Below are positions 23,428 to 31,875 of a DNA stretch of 64,000 nucleotides, piece by piece (the first letter of the stretch is position 1; each line of letters opens with the position of its first letter). The notes below the pieces were generated by a model that did no database searches, was not told the origin of the DNA, and saw nothing but the letters and a program-made list of their open reading frames with translations. The stretch spans positions 1 through 64,000 of the forward strand of contig NZ_JANFNY010000007.1 of NCBI RefSeq assembly GCF_024437745.1, given 5' to 3'. A program made the translations under genes and the position numbers. The DNA is from Roseomonas sp. GC11 (lineage in GTDB: Bacteria > Pseudomonadota > Alphaproteobacteria > Acetobacterales > Acetobacteraceae).

Positions 23428-24318
23428 ATGACACGTGACCTGATCGGCTATGGCGGTGCCTGGCCGGATCTGCGCTGGCCCAATGGCGCGCGGCTGGCCG
23501 TCTCGGTGGTGGTCAATCTGGAGGAGGGGGCGGAGCAGCAGGTCGGCGATGGCGACCCGCATTCCGAGCGCATGGGCGAGGTGCTGAGCGTCGTGCCGCC
23601 CGGCGTGCGGGATATGGGGCAGGAGCAGATCTTCGCCTATGGCACGCGCGCGGGGCTGTGGCGCATGCTGGAGGCGCTGGAGCGCCATGCCGTGCCCGCC
23701 ACCTTCCTGATGTGCGGCCGCGCCGTGCAGCGCGCCCCCGCGCTGGCCCGCGCCGTGGCGGCGGCGGGGCATGAGGCGGCGGCGCATGGCTGGCTCTGGC
23801 GGCCGCATGCCGATTACGCCAGCCGGGCCGAGGAGGCCGCCGATCTCGCGCGCTGCGTGGAGGCCATCACGCTGGCGACGGGGCGGCGGCCGGAGGGGTT
23901 TTTCTGCCGCGGCTCGGAAAGCGTGTGGACGCGCGGCCTGCTGCTGGAGCAGGGCTTCCGCTATACCTCCAACGCCTTCGATGACGATCTGCCCTATGAG
24001 GATCCGGCGCATCCCGGCCTGTTGGTGGTGCCCTACGCGCTCGACAGCAACGACATGAAGTTCTTCCACCCGAATGGCTTCGTTCGCGCCGGGGAGATGG
24101 TCGATTATGTCGGGGATGCGCTGGCCGTGCTGCTGGCCGAGGCGGAGCGGGGGCGGCCGCGCCTGCTGAATATTGGCTATCACCTGCGCATTGCCGGCCG
24201 GCCGGGGCGGTTCCGCGCCTTTGAGGGCGTGCTGGAGCGGCTGGCGGCGCTGCGGGGGCAGGTCTGGCTGGCGCGGCGGGGAGAGATCGCCCGGGCCTTT
24301 CGCGCTGCGCTGGGGTAG
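23428..24318 (+). CDS. PuuE-like polysaccharide deacetylase family protein (second copy)
   Basis: A 296-residue NodB-fold hydrolase closely related to the PuuE protein at 18145-19068: it begins TRDLIGYGGAWPD and continues WPNGARLAVSVVVNLEEGAEQ. It lacks the longer N-terminal and C-terminal ends of PuuE and differs in the middle, with GFFCRGSESVWT where PuuE has WYCRYGPSVNT. It may deacylate or deamidate a different ureide or amide. GGAAGGAG lies 7 nt before the ATG. It is transcribed away from the PotABCD-like operon and probably shares its regulation. Confidence 0.8.
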   Translation: MTRDLIGYGGAWPDLRWPNGARLAVSVVVNLEEGAEQQVGDGDPHSERMGEVLSVVPPGVRDMGQEQIFAYGTRAGLWRMLEALERHAVPATFLMCGRAVQRAPALARAVAAAGHEAAAHGWLWRPHADYASRAEEAADLARCVEAITLATGRRPEGFFCRGSESVWTRGLLLEQGFRYTSNAFDDDLPYEDPAHPGLLVVPYALDSNDMKFFHPNGFVRAGEMVDYVGDALAVLLAEAERGRPRLLNIGYHLRIAGRPGRFRAFEGVLERLAALRGQVWLARRGEIARAFRAALG

Positions 24319-24353
24319 GTCATTCCGCCCAGGGATTGGGCTGGGGTGTGAAA

Positions 24354-24422
24354 AAATGCACTCAAAAAAGTCTTTTTGGTTTTTCACTGTGCATTTCTGA
24401 ACGCATCTTCCCGCAAATGCAC
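24354..24422. promoter_or_regulatory. Three AAATGCAC words before the SsuABC-like operon
   Basis: AAATGCAC at 24354-24361, its reverse complement GTGCATTT at 24389-24396 and AAATGCAC again at 24415-24422 surround a short A/T-rich imperfect hairpin (CAAAAAAGTCTTTTTGG). The spacing is 28 and 19 bp. This is the promoter region of the binding-protein gene at 24516, in a 197-bp gap, and looks like a multi-site operator. Confidence 0.5.
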
Positions 24423-24515
24423 ATTAATGGTGCTGCTTCTCGCCGGGAAGGGCTGCCTAGGATCGCCCGGCGGCCCAGCAGGGTCCGCCTTGATCCTGAC
24501 AGGAGGTTTCCGGCG

Positions 24516-25565
24516 ATGTGCGATCGCTTCGGCTGTGACCTTGTCCTGCACAAGCCCCGCCTGGCCCGGCGCGGCTTCCTGGCCACCGCGGCGGCCACCA
24601 CCCTGACCATGGCCCTCGGGCCCGCGCAACAGGCCTTGGCCCAGGGCGGCGCCATGATCTCCAGCCGGGGCACCGGCTTCTGCAACCTCAACCTCTTCCT
24701 CGCCCATGCCATGCAGTTCTCGCGGCAGGACGGCGTGGCGCTGGAGTTCGTCAACGCACCCACCTTCGCCGAGCAGGTCACCTTCCTCGGCATGGGCCAG
24801 TCCAATATCGGCGTGCTGCCCTATACCAGCGCGCTCTCCCTCATCGATGGTGGCGCGCCGATCAGGATCATTGCCGGCGGCGGCGTCGAAGGCTGCGTGC
24901 TGGTGGCGCAGAAGGGGCTGGACAGCGCCGCCAAGCTGCGTGGCAAGACGCTCGGCACCTTCCAGCTCGATACGCTGGAAGTGCTGCCCTATGACTGGCT
25001 GAAGAAGAACGGCGTCTCCCTGCGCGACGTGAATGTCCGCTACATGGGCTCCACGCCCGAGGCGGCCGAGGCTTTCCGCGCCGGCGCGCTGGACTGGATC
25101 GCCACCATCGAGCCCTATGGCACGGCCCTGCTCAACGACGTGCCCGGCGCGGTGAAGCTCTCCGATGGCACGGATCTCTATGGCCGTGGCTATACGGATT
25201 GCGTCCTCGCCGCCCGCAGCGAGGTGATCGAGCGCAACCCGCAGGGTGTGAAGGCCATCATCAAGGCGATGATGCAGGCCCAGGCGATGTTCGAGCAGCA
25301 CCCCGAGGAAGCGCTGCCGAAACTGGTCGGCAGCTACTACAAGACCTCGATGGAGAATGCGCGCCTCGCCTCCAGCAAGCAGCCGAGCGTTGTCGATGCC
25401 CGCAGCCAGTCGGATTTCATCCTGGGCCGCGTGCAGAGCCTGATCGAGATGGGCTATGCCAAGAAGGCGCCGAGCGCCTCGATCCTCGACTGGCGCCTGC
25501 TGGAACAGGTGATCGCCGAGAACAAGGCGCTGTATGACAGCCTGAAGTGGAAATCGGCCGCGTGA
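24516..25565 (+). CDS. ABC transporter substrate-binding protein, NrtA/SsuA/THI5 type
   Basis: A 349-residue periplasmic binding protein. A Tat-type leader with ARRGFLATAAATTL ends near ALAQ at about residue 45. The mature protein has the SsuA/THI5-like lobes with GQSNIGVLPYTSA and LRGKTLGTFQLDT. The ATG at 24516 follows AGGAGG with 9 nt spacing. It begins a four-gene operon with permease, ATPase and an amidohydrolase, so its ligand is probably the substrate of that hydrolase (a purine, triazine or similar amino-heterocycle). Confidence 0.87.
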   Translation: MCDRFGCDLVLHKPRLARRGFLATAAATTLTMALGPAQQALAQGGAMISSRGTGFCNLNLFLAHAMQFSRQDGVALEFVNAPTFAEQVTFLGMGQSNIGVLPYTSALSLIDGGAPIRIIAGGGVEGCVLVAQKGLDSAAKLRGKTLGTFQLDTLEVLPYDWLKKNGVSLRDVNVRYMGSTPEAAEAFRAGALDWIATIEPYGTALLNDVPGAVKLSDGTDLYGRGYTDCVLAARSEVIERNPQGVKAIIKAMMQAQAMFEQHPEEALPKLVGSYYKTSMENARLASSKQPSVVDARSQSDFILGRVQSLIEMGYAKKAPSASILDWRLLEQVIAENKALYDSLKWKSAA

Positions 25566-26467
25566 GCGGGGGGCTCGCCCGGAGCATGGCGCCGCCCGCG
25601 CCCCTGCTCCCCGGCCGGCGCCTCGCCCTGCTACGGGGCTGGGGTGTCCGGCTTGGCTGGTCGTTGCTCTCGGTCGGGCTGTTCGCCCTGCTCTGGGAAT
25701 TCCTCTGGCTGATCGGCTGGGCGGACCAGAAGCTCCTGCCGCCGCCGCATATCTTCCTGGGCAATGTCGCGGAGCAGGCGCGCAACTTCAACACCGCGCA
25801 GCGCTGGCAGATCGGCAATGGCGGCAGCGGGCCAACGCCGTGGGAGGCGGTGGGGATCACCATCCTCTCCTCCACCGCCCGCGTCTTCGCCGGGCTGCTG
25901 CTGGCCGGCGCGGCCAGCATCCTCGTCGGTGTCGGCATCCGCTATTCGCGCTGGGCGGAGCGGCTGGTCCTGCCGACGGTGACGCTGCTTGCTCCTGTCT
26001 CGCCCATCGCCTGGCTGCCGGTCGCCATCTTTCTCTTCGGCATCGGCAACGGGCCGGCGGTGTTCATGGTGTTCATTGCGCTGTTTTTCACCATGACCAT
26101 TTCCACCATCGCCCAGATCGACGCGGTGGACAGGAATTTCATCAACGTCGCGCGCACGATGGGGGCGACGAAGCGGCAGATCTATACCCGCGTTGTCATC
26201 CCCGCCATCCTGCCCGGCCTGCTGGTGGTGCTGCGGCTCAACCTCTTCGGGGCCTGGATGGTGGTGCTGGTGGCGGAGGCAACGGGCGTGGGCTACGGGC
26301 TCGGCCAGGTGATCATGCTGGCGCGCAATACCTTCAACCCCTCGCTCGTCTTCTTCACCATCGCGCTGATCGGCCTGCTGGGCTTCGGCTTCGACTGGCT
26401 GCTGCGCCAGCTCCAGGCCCGCCTCCTCTACTGGATTCCCGAGACGAAGGTGATCGCCGGTGTCTGA
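25562..26467 (+). CDS. ABC transporter permease, SsuC/TauC type
   Basis: A 301-residue inner-membrane permease with about six membrane segments and the EAA loop NVARTMGATKRQIYTRVVIPA. The GTG at 25562 overlaps the binding-protein stop (GTGA) and gives a short cytosolic N terminus; an earlier in-frame GTG at 25547 is possible. It forms a homodimeric channel with the ATPase encoded next, which overlaps it by 8 bp. Confidence 0.88.
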   Translation: MSGGLARSMAPPAPLLPGRRLALLRGWGVRLGWSLLSVGLFALLWEFLWLIGWADQKLLPPPHIFLGNVAEQARNFNTAQRWQIGNGGSGPTPWEAVGITILSSTARVFAGLLLAGAASILVGVGIRYSRWAERLVLPTVTLLAPVSPIAWLPVAIFLFGIGNGPAVFMVFIALFFTMTISTIAQIDAVDRNFINVARTMGATKRQIYTRVVIPAILPGLLVVLRLNLFGAWMVVLVAEATGVGYGLGQVIMLARNTFNPSLVFFTIALIGLLGFGFDWLLRQLQARLLYWIPETKVIAGV

Positions 26468-27257
26468 CCCCGCCATCCTCTGCCAGGGCCTCGGCAAGAC
26501 CTGGAATGCCGGCACGGCGCGCGCGCATGAGGCGCTGCGCAACATCGACCTTGCCGTGCGCCCTGGCGAATTCGTGGTGCTACTTGGCCCCTCGGGCTGC
26601 GGCAAATCCTCGCTGCTCTACCTCATCGCCGGGCTGGAGCAGCACAATGCCGGCACGCTGCGGGCCTTTGGTGAGGCCGTCACCGGCCCTTCGCCGGATC
26701 GCAGCCTGATTTTTCAGCAGACCTCGCTCTTTCCCTGGCTGACGGTCTGGCAGAATGTCACCTTCGGCCTTTCCCTGCGTGGCGATGGCGCGGCGCAGCG
26801 CCGTGCCGTGGCGCGGGAAGCGCTCTCCCGCGTCGGCCTCGCCGATGCCATGGACAAGCGGCCCGACGAGCTTTCGGGCGGCATGCGCCAGCGTGTCGCC
26901 GTGGCGCGGGCGCTGGCCATGCGGCCGCGCGTGCTGTTGATGGACGAACCCTTCGCCGCGCTCGACGTGCAGACCCGCGCCAAGATGCAGGATTTCCTCC
27001 TCGATGTCTGGCACAGCTCGGGCGCCTCGGTCCTCTTCGTCACCCACGGCATTGACGAGGCCGTGGCGCTGGCGGACCGCATTGTCGTCTTCACCGCACG
27101 GCCTGGCCGCATCAAGGCCATCGTGCCGGTCGATCTGCCCCGCCCGCGCGACATGTTCTCGCGTGCGGCGGAGGCTCTCCGCCAGCAGCTGAGCGGGCTG
27201 CTGCGCGACGAGGTGGATCGCGCCTTCGCTGAACAGGAAGCGCTCGCCTCCGCCTGA
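26460..27257 (+). CDS. ABC transporter ATPase, SsuB/TauB type
   Basis: A 265-residue ATPase. Walker A is GPSGCGKS at residues 43-50, the signature is LSGGMRQRV and Walker B is LLMDEPF, with the VTHGIDEA switch. It has no regulatory C-terminal domain, as usual for nitrate/sulfonate/taurine-type importers. It starts at a GTG inside the permease gene and is followed after 31 bp by the amidohydrolase gene. Confidence 0.9.
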   Translation: MSDPAILCQGLGKTWNAGTARAHEALRNIDLAVRPGEFVVLLGPSGCGKSSLLYLIAGLEQHNAGTLRAFGEAVTGPSPDRSLIFQQTSLFPWLTVWQNVTFGLSLRGDGAAQRRAVAREALSRVGLADAMDKRPDELSGGMRQRVAVARALAMRPRVLLMDEPFAALDVQTRAKMQDFLLDVWHSSGASVLFVTHGIDEAVALADRIVVFTARPGRIKAIVPVDLPRPRDMFSRAAEALRQQLSGLLRDEVDRAFAEQEALASA

Positions 27258-27288
27258 CCCCCTCCGGATACGATAAGGAAGATCAGCC

Positions 27289-28827
27289 ATGACCGCGACG
27301 ATGGTGCGCGCGCGCCACCTCATCACCCGGACGCTCGATCGCCACACGCATGAGCAGATCGACGATGCCGCGCTGGTCCAGGAAGATGGCGTCATCACCG
27401 CCATCGGTGCCTTCGAGGATCTCCGCCGCCGCTACCCGGATATGGCGGTGCTCGGCGATGGCGGGCAGGTGGTGCTGCCGGGCTTCGTCAACAGCCACCA
27501 TCATGTCGGGCTGACGCCGGTGCAGCTTGGCAGCCCGGACATGCCGCTGGAACTGTGGTTCATCACCCGCCTCGTCTGCCGCAACGTCAACCTGCGCCTC
27601 GATACGCTCTATTCGGCCTTCGAGATGCTGGCCTCGGGCGTGACCACGGTGCAGCATATCCATGGCTGGATTCCGGGTGGCCTCCAGGATGTCGAGAACG
27701 CCGCGAATGCGGTGATCGGCGCCTATGAGGAAATCGGCATGCGTGTTTCCTATTCCTTCGCGCTGCGCGACCAGAACCGCCTTGTCTATCAGGCCGATCA
27801 GGATTTCGTCGCCAGCCTGCCGGAGCCGCTGCGCGAGCCGATGGCGCGGCATTTCGCGCGCTTCCACATGAGCCTCGATGACAATTTCGACCTCTTCCGG
27901 CATCTGCGGAGCCGGCATCTGGGGAAGGAGCGGGTGCGGGTCCAGCTTGCGCCGGCCAATCTCCACTGGTGTTCGGATGCCGCGCTGGCGCGCCTTGGCG
28001 AGATGAGCGCCAGCGAGAATATTCCCATGCACATGCATCTTCTGGAGACGGCTTTCCAGAAGGAATATGCCGCCCGCCGCGGTGGCTGCACGGCGGTGGA
28101 GTATATCGACCGCTTCGGCCTGGTGACGAAGAACCTCACCCTCGGCCATGGCGTCTGGCTCAGCGAGAAGGATATCGATCGCCTGGCCGAGGCGGGGGCC
28201 TGCGTCTGCCACAACTGCTCGTCCAATTTCCGCCTGCGCAGCGGGATCGCGCCGCTCAACCGGCTGGAGGCGCGCGGCGTCACCACGGCCATCGGGACAG
28301 ATGAAGCAGGCATCAATGACGATCGCGACATGCTGCAGGAAATGCGCATGGTGCTGCGCGCACATCGCACGCCCGGCATCGGCGATGAAGTGCCCACCAT
28401 GCAGCAGGTGCTGCGCATGGCCACCGCCGGTGGTGCCCGCACCACGGCATTCGAGGGCCGCATCGGCACGCTGGAGGTGGGCCGTGCCGCTGATCTCGTC
28501 ATGATCGACTGGCATCAGGTTGCCTGGCCTTTCCTCGATGACGAGATGCCGGTGCTGGATGCCGTTTTGCAGCGTGCCAAGACCGGTGGTGTGCGGGCCA
28601 CCATGGTGGCGGGTGAAGTGCTCTACCAGGAAGGCCGCTTCACCCGCCTGGACCAGGATGCCGTGCTGAAGGCGCTGCACGAGGATCTCTCCAAGGCCCT
28701 GGCGGATGACGAGGTGGAGCGCCGCAAGCTCTCCAAGGCGTTGCTGCCGCATGTGCAGCGCTTCTATTCCGGCTATTTCGATCCGTCACGCCACCAGCCT
28801 TTCTACCGGCAGAGTTCGCTGGTGTAG
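27289..28827 (+). CDS. Amidohydrolase, 8-oxoguanine deaminase/AtzB-TrzA-like
   Basis: A 512-residue metal-dependent hydrolase of the amidohydrolase superfamily, subtype with one metal. Metal ligands are visible as the His pair in NSHHHVG, His in MHMHLLE, His in LGHGVW and Asp in IGTDEAG. This set is typical of deaminases acting on amino-heterocycles (8-oxoguanine, hydroxyatrazine, guanine). It is cytosolic. As last gene of an ABC importer operon it should act on the imported compound. Being next to the ureide operon, an oxidised purine is a good candidate substrate. Confidence 0.82.
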   Translation: MTATMVRARHLITRTLDRHTHEQIDDAALVQEDGVITAIGAFEDLRRRYPDMAVLGDGGQVVLPGFVNSHHHVGLTPVQLGSPDMPLELWFITRLVCRNVNLRLDTLYSAFEMLASGVTTVQHIHGWIPGGLQDVENAANAVIGAYEEIGMRVSYSFALRDQNRLVYQADQDFVASLPEPLREPMARHFARFHMSLDDNFDLFRHLRSRHLGKERVRVQLAPANLHWCSDAALARLGEMSASENIPMHMHLLETAFQKEYAARRGGCTAVEYIDRFGLVTKNLTLGHGVWLSEKDIDRLAEAGACVCHNCSSNFRLRSGIAPLNRLEARGVTTAIGTDEAGINDDRDMLQEMRMVLRAHRTPGIGDEVPTMQQVLRMATAGGARTTAFEGRIGTLEVGRAADLVMIDWHQVAWPFLDDEMPVLDAVLQRAKTGGVRATMVAGEVLYQEGRFTRLDQDAVLKALHEDLSKALADDEVERRKLSKALLPHVQRFYSGYFDPSRHQPFYRQSSLV

Positions 28828-29268
28828 GGGCTGAGGGGTCTGCCGATCCTTTTTCCCGGTTGCATATGCGGAATACCGGGTCGCCGTGCATCGAAGGAAG
28901 CAGGTGGCCTGTTGCCGTGTTCAAGGGCCTGATTGCCGGGCGGCCCTTGCCGGGAATGCCGCCCTTTCCGAAAGCGGGCCGCCTGTCGTGCGGGCGGGTG
29001 TCTCCAGCCCGCCTGACCTCTTTGTCACGGGGGTGTCCAGCACCCTGAAGATGCCGGAATCTTCGCGGTATGCAGGCTGTCCGGCACGCCAATCCGCGTC
29101 TTTGGGTGAAGAAGCATGACCCGGCAACCAGGACAGGGAGTGGCAGCCAACAGGCCATAAAACAAAAAATATACGTGCAACATTGTATTTCACATAAATT
29201 CATATGATATAGACGGTGCCTGCCGGTGCCACTCCTGTGGCGCCGGCTTCACCATCAAGGCTGGCGTG
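28828..29268. other. 440-bp intergenic region with AT-rich promoter island
   Basis: No gene is recognisable here. The first 330 bp are GC-rich without clear repeats. Positions 29160-29215 form an AT-rich island (ATATACGTGCAACATTG, then TTCACATAAATTCATATGATATAG) just before the binding-protein gene and probably hold its promoter. I cannot assign exact -35/-10 boxes. Confidence 0.5.
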
Positions 29269-30849
29269 ATGCAAAGAAGAAGCTTCCTGGGTGCTGCTGG
29301 CGCCGCTGTCCTGGCGCCGCTTGCGAGGCCCGCGCGCGCGGCGCAGGGCACGGTGCTGCGCTTCGTCCCGCAATCCAACCTCAGCTCGATCGACCCTGTC
29401 TGGACCACGGCGAATGTCAGCCGCAACCACGGCTATCTCGTCTATGACACACTGTATGGCTCCGACCGTGCCTATGCCCCTCAGCCGCAGCTGGCCGCGG
29501 GCCATCTGGTGGAGGAGGACGGGCGGCGCTGGGTTATCACGCTGCGTGAGGGCATCCGCTTCCATGATGGCGAGCCGATCCGCGCGCGCGATGCGGTGGC
29601 CAGCATCCGGCGCTGGGGGCGCCGCAATGCCTTCGGGCAGAAACTCCTGGCGGCGACCGAGGAACTGAGCGCCCTGGATGATCGCCGCCTGCAATTCCGC
29701 CTGCGCAAACCCTTTCCCCTGCTGGCGCATGCCCTGGCCTTTGCCGGACAGCCCGCTTTCATCATGCCTGAGCGCGTGGCCGAGACCGATCCCTTCCGGC
29801 AGATCCAGGATGCCACCGGATCCGGCCCCTATCGATTCCTGGCTGATGAATACAACAGCGGGTCGCTCGCTGCCTATGCGCGTTTCGACGGCTACCGCCC
29901 CATCACGGCGGGGACACCGAGCCTGACGGCGGGTCCGAAGGTCGCGCATTTTGACCGCATCGAATGGCGCATCATCAACGATGGCGGGACCGCCTCGGCC
30001 GCGTTGCAGTCGGGCGAAATCGACTGGTTCGAGATGCCGGAATACGAATTGCTCGAACTCTTCGCGCGCGATCGCAACCTGTCAGTGGAGGTCCTGGATA
30101 CGGGTGGCAATAACGGCTTCCTCCGCCTCAACCACCTGCACCCGCCCTTCAACAACAAGGCCGTGCGTCAGGCGCTGCTGCACGCCGTCTCGCAGGCCGA
30201 CTTCATGGCGGCCAATGCTGGCCCTGACCGTGCGCACTGGCGCGATGACACCGGTGTCTTCACCCCTGGCTCGCCTTCTGCCAGCCGTGCCGGCCTGGAG
30301 CCCCTGCTTACGCCGCGCAGCCTTGAGAAAGCGCGCTCCCTGCTCAAGGAAGCAGGGTATGATGGCCAGCTGACGCGCATCCTCGGCCCCACCGACATAC
30401 CCGCCGCCTCGGCCTGGAGCCAGGTCGCGGCCGACCTGTTCCGCCGCCTCGGCTTCAACCTCGACTATGCGACATCGGACTGGGGCACTGTGCTGCAACG
30501 CCGGGCGAGCCAGGAAGCGGTCGAGAAGGGCGGCTGGTCGGCCATCACCTCCGGCTTTTCCAGCTTCGATTTCGCCAGCCCGGCCTCGCATCCGCTGGTG
30601 CGCGGCAACGGGTCGCAGGGCTGGTTCGGCTGGCCCGATATCCCGAAGCTGGAGGAATTGCGCGATGCGTGGTTCGAGGCGGCGGACGAGGCTTCCCGCA
30701 AGGCCATCGCGGAGGACATCCAGCGCACCGTCATCGACGAAGTCGCCTATATCCCGACCGGCACCTATTACTTCCGCACCGCGCTGCGCAGGACCTTGCG
30801 CGACCGCGTGGAGGGCCTGCCGATCTTCTGGAATATCCGCCGCGCCTGA
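29269..30849 (+). CDS. ABC transporter substrate-binding protein, peptide/nickel (SBP_bac_5) type
   Basis: A 526-residue periplasmic binding protein, standard for the family. The leader is QRRSFLGAAGAAVLAPLA with a RAAQ-like site. The mature part has LSSIDPVWTTANV, the LREGIRFHDGEPI motif and the GSGPYRF turn. It is closely related to the protein at 42157-43743 (shared RLNHLHPPFNN and DPVWT). ATG 29269 is preceded directly by an in-frame GTG. It stands alone with its own AT-rich promoter and faces the peptide ABC operon, so it may use those permeases. Confidence 0.88.
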   Translation: MQRRSFLGAAGAAVLAPLARPARAAQGTVLRFVPQSNLSSIDPVWTTANVSRNHGYLVYDTLYGSDRAYAPQPQLAAGHLVEEDGRRWVITLREGIRFHDGEPIRARDAVASIRRWGRRNAFGQKLLAATEELSALDDRRLQFRLRKPFPLLAHALAFAGQPAFIMPERVAETDPFRQIQDATGSGPYRFLADEYNSGSLAAYARFDGYRPITAGTPSLTAGPKVAHFDRIEWRIINDGGTASAALQSGEIDWFEMPEYELLELFARDRNLSVEVLDTGGNNGFLRLNHLHPPFNNKAVRQALLHAVSQADFMAANAGPDRAHWRDDTGVFTPGSPSASRAGLEPLLTPRSLEKARSLLKEAGYDGQLTRILGPTDIPAASAWSQVAADLFRRLGFNLDYATSDWGTVLQRRASQEAVEKGGWSAITSGFSSFDFASPASHPLVRGNGSQGWFGWPDIPKLEELRDAWFEAADEASRKAIAEDIQRTVIDEVAYIPTGTYYFRTALRRTLRDRVEGLPIFWNIRRA

Positions 30850-30858
30850 TGGCGGGGT

Positions 30859-30914
30859 CCGGGGTAGCCCTGCTACCCCGGCGGGAGGGTCCGGGAGGGC
30901 GGAGCCCTCCCGGA
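30859..30914. terminator. Two tandem hairpins between convergent genes
   Basis: A perfect 10-bp stem (30859-30868 with 30872-30881, loop CCT) is followed by a perfect 11-bp stem (30890-30900 with 30904-30914, loop GGA). They fill the 75-bp gap between the convergent binding-protein and OppF-type genes. There is no T-tract, so they may be a dispersed GC hairpin element serving as a bidirectional terminator. Confidence 0.6.
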
Positions 30915-30924
30915 ACATCGACGC

Positions 30925-31875
30925 TCATGCGAGATGGCAGGCCACGGTGTGCTCCGGCCCGGCCAACCGTAAAGCCGGCACATCCTCCCGGCAGCGCGGC
31001 AGGGCGAGCGGGCATCGCGGATGAAAGCGGCAGCCCGATGGCGGGTCGATCGGGCTCGGCAATTCTCCTGTCAACGGCAGGGGAGGGCGTGCCCGCGCCT
31101 CGGCCGGGTCGGCCACCGGTGTCGCCGCCATCAGGGCGCGGGTATAGGGATGGCGCGGCTGCCGCCACAGCGCATCGCGCGGGGCCTGCTCCACCACCTG
31201 CCCCAGATACATCACCGCCACGCGGTCCGCGACGTGACGCACCACGGCGAGGTCGTGCGAGATGAACAGCGCCGCCAGCCCGAATTCGCCGCGCAGCCGC
31301 AGCAGCAGATTCAGCACCTGTGCCCGCACCGAGACATCGAGCGCGGAGACGGCTTCGTCGCAGAGCAGCAGGCGCGGCTCCAGCGCCAGGGCGCGGGCGA
31401 TGCCGACACGCTGCCGCTGTCCCCCCGACAGTTCATGTGGAAAGCGCGCGGCGATATCCCCCCGGAGCCCGACATGGGCCAGCAGCTGCGCGACGCGGGC
31501 GCGGCGCTCGGCACGGCCACCGCGCCGGTGCACCAGCAGCGGCTGCTCCAGGATGCGCCCGATGGTCTCGCGCGGGTTCAGGGCGGAGAGCGGGTCCTGG
31601 AACACCATCTGCATGCGCGCGCGGTAGCGGGCGAGATCCCCGCGCCCTGCCTTCGCGAGGTCGGTGCCCTCGAACAGAATGGCGCCCGAGTCCGGCGGCA
31701 GCAGCCGCATGGCCAGCCGCGCCAGGGTGGATTTGCCGCAGCCGCTTTCACCGACAAGGCCGAGGGTTTCCCCCGCCCGCACCGTCAGGCTGACATCATC
31801 CACCGCGCGGACGCGGCCGGCCGGTGTGTCGAAATGCCGTACCACGCTGCGGAGTTCCAAGATCGGTGTGCTCAT
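30925..31875 (-). CDS. Oligopeptide ABC transporter ATPase, OppF/DppF type
   Basis: A 316-residue ATPase. Walker A is GESGCGKS at residues 42-49, followed by MVFQDPLSALNPR, the signature LSGGQRQRV and Walker B LLLCDEAVSALD. The C-terminal oligo_HPY domain with the CRFHPRCP cysteine segment is typical of peptide/nickel importers. Its ATG overlaps the OppD-type stop (ATGA). It is the last gene of the peptide transporter operon. Confidence 0.92.
   Translation of the reverse strand: MSTPILELRSVVRHFDTPAGRVRAVDDVSLTVRAGETLGLVGESGCGKSTLARLAMRLLPPDSGAILFEGTDLAKAGRGDLARYRARMQMVFQDPLSALNPRETIGRILEQPLLVHRRGGRAERRARVAQLLAHVGLRGDIAARFPHELSGGQRQRVGIARALALEPRLLLCDEAVSALDVSVRAQVLNLLLRLRGEFGLAALFISHDLAVVRHVADRVAVMYLGQVVEQAPRDALWRQPRHPYTRALMAATPVADPAEARARPPLPLTGELPSPIDPPSGCRFHPRCPLALPRCREDVPALRLAGPEHTVACHLA

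Noticed and set aside
22216-24387. 723-codon version of the PotA-type ATPase
   Set aside because: The first 348 codons are antisense to the second PuuE-like gene; the ATPase family fold begins at the ATG at 23343.
28921-29193. 90-codon minus-strand frame in the 440-bp gap with a hydrophobic start
   Set aside because: No ribosome site, no recognised motif, and its start lies in the AT-rich promoter island of the divergent binding-protein gene.
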